Below, in pieces: positions 15,601 to 24,538 of a DNA stretch of 64,000 nt. The notes beneath the pieces were generated by a model. The model was not told the DNA's origin and made no database searches. It saw only the letters and a program-made list of their open reading frames with translations. The stretch is from positions 62,001-126,000 of the forward strand of contig NZ_JAIPPU010000006.1 of the NCBI RefSeq assembly GCF_026646375.1, given 5' to 3'. Made by a program: the position numbers and the translations under genes. Position 1 is the stretch's first letter. Each line of letters begins with the position of its first letter. The stretch comes from Acetobacterium wieringae. GTDB lineage: Bacteria > Bacillota > Clostridia > Eubacteriales > Eubacteriaceae.

Positions 15601-16441
15601 CCGGGACATCGATGCTTTCGTAAATGCTTCTTGCAACCGTCTGCGAGCCGTCTCCCGGATCTGAGAGGATACTCTGGGAGTGACTCATGGTATTAATAAT
15701 GACATCGACATTCCGCTTACCATCCGTTGTAAACACATGATCCACAACCCAATGAAAGCCCCGGCAGCCGATGGTCGGATCCGGTGCCGATGCCGAATAG
15801 ACCGCCAGTGGGTATGCTCCCTGCTTTTCAATTTCGGCAATCAATGCGGCAATATGTTCGAAATTATTTTCTTGCATCAAGCGGCTATAAAGCAGAATGC
15901 CGATCACCGGTTTGCCGCTTTCTTTGGCTTTCTGAAGCCCTTTCTCAATGCTTAATTCTTTACCCGGATAATAAATACCCTCCCACTGGGCATGAGCTGG
16001 CGCCAAATATTCAAGTTTCAAATTTCCATAATAGACACCTAAGTATTTCATTAGGTTCATCGCATTAAAGGTACAATGATCCATGACATAATGCTGAATC
16101 GCTTCATATTCCATCGGTGAAATACCAGATTTTTTTAATGCCAGCCGGTTTTCCTCATCATAACCCGACCAAACGAAAAATCGTTTTTTATTCTCAAATG
16201 TCTCCATTATCGTAGCATAAGATTTAAATTGAGTCAGGCCACCATGCATAAAAACAAAAACAAAATCGGCCTTTTCCAGCTTTTCAATGGCCAATAGTTT
16301 TTCTTCTGTTGAGTAATCCATTCTGCTGCTATCCAGAAAATCAACTGAAATAGCGGCTGTTTCTTGTTTCAATTGTTGTGCCGCATCCTTAATATGATAA
16401 GAATGATCCATCGGTGAACAGATAAAAACAATTCGATACAT
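12689..16441 (-). CDS. CobN-like chelatase large subunit (second copy)
   Basis: 1250 residues from the ATG at 16441, chosen for the GGAGGAAC site upstream and because the protein then starts [17 protein letters not shown] and matches the paralogue in length. Core CobN/BchH features: [20 protein letters not shown] near residue 545, GVLNG/[19 protein letters not shown] before it, [21 protein letters not shown] and GGSGAPTRG in the C-terminal third. The large subunit binds the tetrapyrrole and inserts Co (CobN) or Mg (BchH) with ATP energy from ChlI/ChlD-type partners. Anaerobes normally use CbiK/CbiX for cobalt, so the substrate and metal here are uncertain. A hairpin separates it from the upstream genes. 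Confidence 0.88.
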   Translation of the reverse strand: [1250 protein letters not shown]

Positions 16442-16519
16442 TACTGTTCCTCCTTCACAAGTTCCATCAGACATGCGTTCATCTTTTTTATCAACAAACG
16501 CATCGGTTTCTGATGTCAA

Positions 16520-16562
16520 AAAACACGCTCTCTTGCTAGCAACATATATTATAGCGTGCTCT
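16520..16562 (-). terminator. Hairpin between the ChlI-like and second CobN-like genes
   Basis: On the minus strand CACGCT (16558-16553) pairs with AGCGTG (16529-16524) and is followed by TTTTTT. It resembles an intrinsic terminator with a long loop. If active it would reduce expression of the distal chelatase, exporter and radical SAM genes, or mark an internal promoter. Confidence 0.5.
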
Positions 16563-16590
16563 TATTTTTCAATTTTATACTGATTACTAG

Positions 16591-17625
16591 CTAACCAACC
16601 AATTCATTCACGATTTCTTCAATACTACTTTGATTGAATTGAGAATCGTCAAACGGTCGTTTACGCATCCGATGGGGCAGCACATATCCCGCCGCCTCTT
16701 TGACATCTTCTTTGGTCACTTCCGCTCTACCATGATAAGCAGCAATGGTCATTGCCGTCTTCATCATAACGATATCGGCGCGATGACCATCCACCCCCAG
16801 GGCCGTCGATATCTTGGCAATGATTTCGAGTAACTGATCATCAAAGCTTACATCTGGCAGAAATTCAACGGCTTTTTGAATCGTATCCGCCAAAGTTGTC
16901 TGTTCCTGATTAAATCCCTGATGAAAAACGTCTGATTCTTTTTCGAAATCTAGCCTTCTTTTAATAACTTCCACGCGTTGACCAATATCCCCTTCACCCA
17001 AAACATCAACCACCAAGCCAAAACGATCCAAGAGCTGGGGACGTAAATCTCCTTCTTCGGGGTTCATGGTTCCGACCAGGGTAAACTTAGCGGGATGTGT
17101 ATATGAAATGCCTTCCCGTTCAATGGTATTCACTCCCATGGCAGCCGAATCCAGGAGAATATCAACCACATGATCGTCCAGCAGATTCACTTCATCAACA
17201 TAAAGAATATTCCGGTTGGCCTGAGCCAGAATACCGGCTTCAAAGCGTTTTTCCCCTTTTTTAATCGCATGTTCGATATCCAGCGTCCCGACAACGCGAT
17301 CCTCGGTAGCACTCACCGGTAAATCAATCACCTTCATTTTTGTTTGAACCGTCTTGAATTGATCATTTTTAATTTTTTCCAGGCACTCAGAACAAGCCTG
17401 ATCCGTATTTAACGGATCACATGAAAATTTACAGGCTTCAACCTGATCCCGTTCCGGCAGCAGATCTGCCAAGGCTCGTACGGCCGTTGACTTGGCGGTT
17501 CCCTTTTCGCCTCTGATCAACACCCCACCCAGTGAAGGATTAATAACATTGAGAATCAGTGCCAGCTTCATCTTTTCCTGACCAACGATGGCTGTAAATG
17601 GGTAAATTTTGATATTCTTTTTCAT
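16591..17625 (-). CDS. ChlI/BchI-like AAA+ chelatase ATPase
   Basis: 344 residues. [17 protein letters not shown] at the start, Walker [10 protein letters not shown] (about residues 39-47), Walker [18 protein letters not shown] and the sensor segment [20 protein letters not shown] are standard for magnesium chelatase subunit I. A Cys-bearing insert [17 protein letters not shown] (about residues 66-82) is a known variation in the CobN-associated group and may bind a metal. It forms hexameric rings that power the large subunit. It follows the fused I-D gene by 42 bases. Confidence 0.9.
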   Translation of the reverse strand: MKKNIKIYPFTAIVGQEKMKLALILNVINPSLGGVLIRGEKGTAKSTAVRALADLLPERDQVEACKFSCDPLNTDQACSECLEKIKNDQFKTVQTKMKVIDLPVSATEDRVVGTLDIEHAIKKGEKRFEAGILAQANRNILYVDEVNLLDDHVVDILLDSAAMGVNTIEREGISYTHPAKFTLVGTMNPEEGDLRPQLLDRFGLVVDVLGEGDIGQRVEVIKRRLDFEKESDVFHQGFNQEQTTLADTIQKAVEFLPDVSFDDQLLEIIAKISTALGVDGHRADIVMMKTAMTIAAYHGRAEVTKEDVKEAAGYVLPHRMRKRPFDDSQFNQSSIEEIVNELVG

Positions 17626-17667
17626 TGTTTTTCCTTTTCTTATTCTATAATTTTGTATCTAATCACA

Positions 17668-19593
17668 TCAAAGCGATAATGATACGGCAGTCATCAGACT
17701 ATTGGCCTGAAGTTCTTCAATCTGATAACGGTCAGCATCCATCTGAACTGCCAATTTTTCGGCCAGATTAAGTTTTATAAAACTCTGATCGGTATCAATG
17801 ACAATAGTCTTGATCTTTTCTGCCCGAATTCGACCAGCTGCTTTCAGCGCTTCCTCAAAGGCGTCTTTCCCCTGATCGCTGTATGTCGCCCGACCATCGG
17901 AAATCAGCACAATCACCGGCAACATATCCTTATCCTTGATTTTTCCTGCTTTCACCACTTCGACGGCCATGTTTAGGCCAGCTGCCAGAGGTGTTCTTCC
18001 GCCGGTCGGCAACGCTGTCAGTTTCTTTTCTGCCAATTCGACACTGCGGGTGACTCCCAAAACCAGTTCAGCGGAATGATTTTTAAAAACGATCATCCCC
18101 ACCTTATCACGTTTCTGATAGGCATCATTAAGCATCGAGATAGCGGCTCCTTTAACAGCCTTCATCCTTTTGTTGGCACCCATGGAGCCGCTGGCATCAA
18201 CGACAAAAATAATAGTATTCCCAGTTCTTTTTTCCCGGATCTTGACCCGGATATCCGACTGATTAATCGCTATGGCCATGTCATTTTTTTCGCGGTAGCG
18301 TTGATAGGGGGCGGCGGTTCGCAGCGTCGCATCAATGGCAATATCCCTGATTTCGCCTTTGACCGGACAACGGTTTCTGACATAACGTCCCTGGAGCGAT
18401 GAGGTTACCATCAGGCTGCGTTTTCCACTTCCTTTTGAAATGGTACCTTTATCTGTTTGTGACATCCACCGGGCAATTTGAAAAATCTGCTCCGGTGCAT
18501 CCAGGGTTTCTTCTCCGCCCTGAAAAAAGTCATCATCCGCCTCAGTTTGGTCATCTGCGGGATCTTCCGGCATTTCAGAATCCGACTCCTGTTCCGGGTT
18601 TTCTTCCGCTTCATCTACCTGATCATCCGCCTGTTCTGATCGGTCTTCTGGGTCATTCCCAGATTCGTTTTGTTCCTGTTCTTGCTGCTCTTCTGATTCT
18701 TCCGGTTCGGGGGGCGGTGGCGGAGCTTCCGGCTGATCATAAACGTCACGAATCCGGTGCGGCAGCGCATATTTAGCCGCTTCTTTAATATCGTTGATGT
18801 TCAGCATTTTTCTACCATCCATCGCCGCAATGGCTTTCGCTGTTTCGATGATCACCAGTTCTGCCCGATGACCGGCACAATTGGCTTCATCCACCACCGA
18901 GGCGGCCAGCTGCATGGCATTATCAGACACAACAACCTTACTCAGATCCTCTCTGGCCCGTTCAATCCGATTGCTCATTTCGACAATCTGATCCTGCCAT
19001 TTTTGTTCAAAAGCAAGCGGATTCCGTTCATAGTCAATCCGACGCCGGACAATTTCAGCCCGAACCCGGGTATCAACCTCCCCCTTTACTTCAACATACA
19101 GACCGAACCGATCAAGAAACTGCGGCCGCAAGCCGCCCTCTTCTGGATTCATACTACCGACCAGAACAAAGTTCGAGGCATGTCGATAGGACATGCCTTC
19201 CCTTTCGATGATATTTTCACCGGATGAAGCCGCTTCCAACAGTGATTTGACCAAGTGGTCACTTAAAAGATTGACCTCATCCACATATAATAAATTACCA
19301 TCGGCTTTTTTAAGAATCCCAGCTTCAAAGCGTCGTTCTCCAAATCTGATGGCATGTTCAAAATCAACGTTACCAAGTAGTCGATCTTCAGTCGTGTTCA
19401 GCGGCAACTCAACCAGTTCGGTGTCAACGGTCAATTTGCAGACCCCTCTGGCTAACGACGATTTCGCCGTGCCTTTTTCACCACTAATCAACACGCCGCC
19501 GATTTGAGGATTGATTACATTCCATATTAAAGCGTTTTTTATTTCCTCCTGTCCCACAACGGCCACAAAAGGAAAAACTGTATTATTTATCAT
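17668..19593 (-). CDS. Fused ChlI-ChlD-like chelatase subunit (AAA+ and VWA)
   Basis: 641 residues from the ATG at 19593 (GAGGAG site upstream). Residues about 1-280 are a complete AAA+ module: GEKGTAKSS Walker [16 protein letters not shown] Walker B, LVGSMNPEEGGLRPQFLDRF. Residues about 285-370 are an acidic, Pro-rich linker full of Glu, Asp and Gln. Residues about 445-641 are a von Willebrand A domain with the MIDAS motif DASGSM near residue 466 and TGGRTPLAAGL later. This is the BchD/ChlD-type architecture. Because it has intact Walker motifs it may also hydrolyse ATP. It lies 12 bases after the first CobN-like gene. Confidence 0.9.
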   Translation of the reverse strand: MINNTVFPFVAVVGQEEIKNALIWNVINPQIGGVLISGEKGTAKSSLARGVCKLTVDTELVELPLNTTEDRLLGNVDFEHAIRFGERRFEAGILKKADGNLLYVDEVNLLSDHLVKSLLEAASSGENIIEREGMSYRHASNFVLVGSMNPEEGGLRPQFLDRFGLYVEVKGEVDTRVRAEIVRRRIDYERNPLAFEQKWQDQIVEMSNRIERAREDLSKVVVSDNAMQLAASVVDEANCAGHRAELVIIETAKAIAAMDGRKMLNINDIKEAAKYALPHRIRDVYDQPEAPPPPPEPEESEEQQEQEQNESGNDPEDRSEQADDQVDEAEENPEQESDSEMPEDPADDQTEADDDFFQGGEETLDAPEQIFQIARWMSQTDKGTISKGSGKRSLMVTSSLQGRYVRNRCPVKGEIRDIAIDATLRTAAPYQRYREKNDMAIAINQSDIRVKIREKRTGNTIIFVVDASGSMGANKRMKAVKGAAISMLNDAYQKRDKVGMIVFKNHSAELVLGVTRSVELAEKKLTALPTGGRTPLAAGLNMAVEVVKAGKIKDKDMLPVIVLISDGRATYSDQGKDAFEEALKAAGRIRAEKIKTIVIDTDQSFIKLNLAEKLAVQMDADRYQIEELQANSLMTAVSLSL

Positions 19594-19605
19594 TTGCAAC
19601 TCCTC

Positions 19606-22600
19606 TTAACCAAGTGATTCTAGATTACCTTCCATTTCGAGGTAGATTTTTTTCAGCTTCTCCACACTTTCTTCGGAAGCATGCCACATGCCCCGCTGAT
19701 TGGCTTCCAAGAGCCGCTCAGCCACGTTCTGCAAGGCCCAGGGATTGACTTCTTTCATCCAGTCCGTGGTTTCTTTATCGAAAGCATAACGGTTGGCAAT
19801 GGCATCATACATCCAGTCATCGATGACATTGGTGGTGGCATCCCAGCCAAAGGTAATATCAACCATGGCCGAAATTTGTTTGGCCCCCCGATAACCGTGG
19901 TTTTTTAAGCCCTCGATCCATTTGGGATTATTAACCCGGGTTCGCATCACCCGGGAGGCTTCTTCATGGAGACTCAGGGTTTCGATATGATCGGTATCCG
20001 AGGTGCTGGGCACATAGGCCGGCTTCTGGGAACCGCTATGGGTGGTAATGGCTGCGACCATACCGCCAAAATAATTATAGAAATCATCGCTGTCGAGCAT
20101 ATCCACTTCCCGGGTCGATTCGTTCTTCACCGCCACATTAATCTTGCTGAAGCGTCGGGTAAAGACCTCCGGCATTTTTTCGCCGTGAACATCTTTCCCA
20201 TAGGCGTGACACCCCCAAGTGGTGTAGACGGTTCCCAGATCGGTGACGTCATTCCACTTTTGACTTTCAACGACGTTTTTGGTACCGGCCCCATAGGCTC
20301 CCGGCGGATCACCAAAGACCCTAAGCAATGACTGGCGCTCGGCCTGCTCCAGAGAGATCCCCTGGCTAACCAGTTCGGCCACCTCTTCTCTGACATGCTT
20401 GCGGATATAGTTCATCTCATCCGGTTCATCCAGGGCGGCCACCAGATTAACGGCGTCTTCCACCCGTTCGATCAGATTGGGAAAGGCATCCCGGAAAAGC
20501 CCGGTGATTCGCAGGGTCACATCGATTCGAGGTCGTCCCAGTTCTTCCAAAGGAATCGCTTCAACCCCAATCACCCGGTCGGTATTGCCCAGCCAGACGG
20601 GCCGGGTTCCCAACAGATAAAAGGTTTCAGAGATGTCATCGCCATAGGTGCGCATCGATTCGGTGGCATAGACCAGCATTGAGACGCTCTCCGGATATTT
20701 CCCTTCATCCTGCTGATAGCGCTCCATTAACTGATTGCCAAGTACCTGGCCGATTTCCCAGGAGGGTCGGGAGGGCATCGCACCGGGGTCAACCGAATAG
20801 AAATTGCGGCCCGTCGGCAGGATTCCGGCATTTCCCCGGGTCGGCGCGCCCGATGGTCCCGGCGGAATAAAGCGGCCTTCAATCCCATCGATAAAATGCG
20901 TCATCTCATCGGTTATTTTCTCCACCCGTGGTTTAATAAAGGTGCAGACGTATTCCAATGTCTCTCTTAAGCGTCGGCTTGAAGTCTGCGGCTTAGTCTG
21001 GAACTTGTCAATAATATCGGGAATTACCTGAGCGTCGAAACCACTGGCTTCCAGTTCGCAAAAAATTTCGCGGCCCAGTTGATCCGCTTCAAGCAGCAAA
21101 ATCCCATAGGATTTTCCATCACTGGTGGCTTTATCCGGTTCAGCCAGCAGGACTTCATGGTCATAACCCAGCAGATCACAGACCCCATCCCGCAGCGAGG
21201 GGATGTTGCCATTGCGGTTTCTGACCAGCATTTTTAGCATGTTGCGGTATTTATCCCCCTCCGGAACCTTGCCAAAGATATGAAAACCGTCATAGACGTC
21301 ACAGGCCTGAACCTTGGTGACCCAGGAATGGAACTCATGAATACAGCCATCAATATCCGCTTCCATCTCAGCTTCAGAAATATCGAGATCATCATGCAGA
21401 TTCATTTTTACGGCCAGTTCCTTAATCTCCTTTTCAATAATCGGCAGTTTTTTGGGATCGGCACTTTGAATATGATAATACTGTTTCATCAACTCATCCA
21501 TCTCTGCCAGTTCATCATAAACGCCGGCTTCAAACATCGATGCTACCATATAATCTAAAAGGGTGGCATAGGTACGTCGCTTGGCTTGGGTGCCTTCCCC
21601 GGGAGCGTTAATGATATAGGAATAGAGATGGGGGATGGTACCAATGCAGATATCGCTGTAACAGTTTTTGGACAGGCCCACCTCTTTACCGGGTAGCCAT
21701 TCGATGGTGCCATGGGTACCGACGTGAATAATCACATCGGCTTCAAAGATTTTTTCAACCCAGTTGTAAACCCCAATGTACTGATGGGGACAGGGTATGT
21801 CCGTGCTGTGGTACATTTCTTCAGCCTTGTCTTCAAAGGCCCGGGGGGGCTGCAGCCCGATAAAAACATTACCGTTTAGAATCCCGGGAACCAGCAACTG
21901 ATTCTCCACCGCCATAAAGTCCCCCACTGGCTGATCCCAATATTTCACCAGATTATCCTGGATCCGGGGAATAAAGTGGTCAAACCACTGCTGATACTGC
22001 TCTTTTTTAACCGTGTCGATGCTTTTTTCAAGCATCGCTTCCGGCGAAGACCAGCGTCCATCATTGGTCAAGCCACTGGTAATCCGGTCGATGATTTCTT
22101 TGCCATCTTCAAAATGATAGGCGGTGAAGATACCACGCTCCTCCAGCGCATTCATCATCTCATAAACCGAAACTGGCGTGTCCAGTCCGGCGGCGCCGCC
22201 GATGTTATCATTTCGGGGGGGATTATTATGCAGAATAATCGCCACCTTCTTTTCCGAATTATCCTTATGCCGCAATCTGGCCCAATTATTGGCCAGGGTG
22301 ACAATCCGGTTAACCCGTTCGGCAATCGGTTTTGAAACCCGTTTTGACCCGAGGGGAGTATCTTCATTTTCCGTGGTGGCAAAGGGATAGGCAATCACCT
22401 GACCGTCAAACTCCGGCTGAAATACGCAGAAACTGAGTGACAGGGGATCCAGACCCCGAACCGACTCATCCCAGTCGGCAAATGACTGCAGCGTCGTCAT
22501 CGATTGCAAAACCGGCACCTTGAACAGTTCAAAAATACTGGTGTCTTTGGGCTTTGAGCCATCCCCGGGATCGGAAAGAATCGTCAGACTGAAGGCGGTG

Positions 22601-23355
22601 GTATTGATGATGGCATCGACAATCACCTGACCCTCCTGAATCATGCACCGTTCCAGCACATTACGGATACCTTCACATCCCAGATCGGGATCGGGCAGCA
22701 TATCGGAATACACACACAGGGGATTAAGACCCTGGCTTCTGATTTCACGAATCAGGGCATCAATGTGGGCCAGATTATCCTTTTGGATCAGCAATACATT
22801 GATAATTATCCCGATGGTAAATTGACCATTATTTCGGAGTTCGGCTAAATATGCCGCCTCATCAGCAGTATCCATATCCGGGTCATAAATCCCACTCCAT
22901 TTTGGCAGTACCGGTGCAGCAACCGGGTATGCACCGCCGGTAAACTGATTGGCCAGCCATTTGATCAGATTTTCAAAATTTCCCGCACTAGTCGATTTAA
23001 AATATTTATAAATCGTCCTGAAATCATCCGGAATAATGCCGCAATCCGGAAACACCTCGCCAACCTCTTCTTCAATGGTGGTATTAATAAAAAAGGGTTT
23101 CTTCTTTTTAAACTGATTGAAATAAGCATTAAACGGTTTGAAAAAAGACAGCGAACCATGCAGATTCATAAAGATAAAATCAGCCTGTTCGGACGCCTCA
23201 AGGCACTGGTCATAAACTTCTTTATTTTCCAGCTCGGTGGTATTAAACAAGGCCACCTTAAACTTACCAGGATACTGTCTGTCTAAATTGACCAGAGCCT
23301 CCCTGAAAGTCAGGAAAGGCTCCATACTGGTCATAATAATCACTAAATTCATCAT
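19606..23355 (-). CDS. CobN-like chelatase large subunit (first copy)
   Basis: 1249 residues, nearly the same length and layout as the copy at 12689-16441: [20 protein letters not shown], then [20 protein letters not shown] near residue 545, [20 protein letters not shown] and [16 protein letters not shown] in the last third. The two share long identical blocks but differ in the N-terminal 150 residues, which suggests paralogues with different partners or substrates. It is placed 10 bases after the corrinoid-binding lipoprotein gene and upstream of both ATPase subunits. CobN inserts cobalt into a tetrapyrrole; here the linkage to corrinoid uptake and CbiZ suggests remodelling of imported corrinoids. 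Metal and substrate are unproven. Confidence 0.9.
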   Translation of the reverse strand: [1249 protein letters not shown]

Positions 23356-23365
23356 TTTTTAGTCC

Positions 23366-24538
23366 TTATTTGGCTACAGCCGGCATTTGCACAAACTGGG
23401 TGACCTCATAATCCGGGTAAAGATCCGAATGGAAAATAGCTGCCAGATCAAGATATTTCTGATCGATGGTATGATAACTTAACCAGAAATTGTCAGTAAT
23501 CTGCCAGACATTGCCACTGCTGTAGATCGGCAGATCGGCTACCACCGGCACCTGATCGGTAATTGATTTAATATCCGATCCATATTTGGGCATTCCCGAA
23601 TTAATATAATAATCGGCTTTGGAAACCCGGCTGTAGAATTCTTCCGGAGTCAGTACCGTAACGCCATCTTTCCCGACGCCAATGTCATCAAACAAATACT
23701 CACCGCCGGCATCACGCACCATTTGGGCGGCTTTTGATCCGGCATTCTGGACATAAATTTTACCGGATGAAACAATGGCCCAGGCCACCTTGGGTTTTTC
23801 AGCCGTTTCCACCTTGGCTTTCATTTCATCAATCCGCTTCATTGCCGCATCATAATATTCGGTGGCTTCTTTTTCCAGATTATAAAAAGCCGAATAGTAT
23901 TTCATCCATTCCATGGTTCCGCGGTAATCCGCTTCAGTACTGGAGGCGTCAAATAGATAGGGAATATTATTCTGGGTCAGCATTTCCATCAGTTTTTGCT
24001 GTTCGCTGCCCATGCCGGTTGAGGTAAAGACAATCTTCGGGTTCAATGACTGAATGACCTCATAATCATAGCTGTTGCTGGTTGCCGAATTGGATCCGAT
24101 ATCCTTGATCTTGCCCTCCAGCATCCGGTTTTTCATGGCATCAAAATCCCATTCTTCGGCTTTTAAACGGACTCCGACAATACTGTCAAACAAGCTTTCA
24201 TCATCAAAGGCCCGTAAATAACCAACCTGAGTGGTACTGGTATAAATCGCCTGATCAATGGGAATGGTAATGGCTGGCAGGTCCTTGTATTCCTCTGGGG
24301 CCTCCTGACCTTTTTGCAGCAGCAGCATTTGTTTGCCTTCGCCATCGGTAACAATCTTGTTATTATTATCCAGATATTCGATGTTAAAATTCTTGGCATA
24401 CTGCAGCTTGATGGTATTACCATCCTCACTTTTGTAACTCTTGTCACTCGACTGACAACCGGTCAGACCCACCATTGTTGTCACTGCCATTACCGCCGTG
24501 ACTACCATCACCGCTAACCGTTTAAACTTTCTTTTCAT
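23366..24538 (-). CDS. Corrinoid/siderophore-type ABC substrate-binding lipoprotein (BtuF-like)
   Basis: 390 residues. A signal peptide with VTTMVGLTGC gives a lipobox whose Cys is near residue 28, so the mature protein is membrane-anchored on the outside. The remainder has the two-lobed class III binding protein pattern (PF01497): DSIVGVRL, LNPKIVFTST, YYDAAMKRIDEMKA as the linker helix and VWQITDNFWLSYHTID near the end. Position directly before CobN and after CbiZ, behind a cobalamin riboswitch, points to corrinoid or a related metal-tetrapyrrole as ligand. The start overlaps the cbiZ-like stop by 17 bases. Confidence 0.87.
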   Translation of the reverse strand: MKRKFKRLAVMVVTAVMAVTTMVGLTGCQSSDKSYKSEDGNTIKLQYAKNFNIEYLDNNNKIVTDGEGKQMLLLQKGQEAPEEYKDLPAITIPIDQAIYTSTTQVGYLRAFDDESLFDSIVGVRLKAEEWDFDAMKNRMLEGKIKDIGSNSATSNSYDYEVIQSLNPKIVFTSTGMGSEQQKLMEMLTQNNIPYLFDASSTEADYRGTMEWMKYYSAFYNLEKEATEYYDAAMKRIDEMKAKVETAEKPKVAWAIVSSGKIYVQNAGSKAAQMVRDAGGEYLFDDIGVGKDGVTVLTPEEFYSRVSKADYYINSGMPKYGSDIKSITDQVPVVADLPIYSSGNVWQITDNFWLSYHTIDQKYLDLAAIFHSDLYPDYEVTQFVQMPAVAK

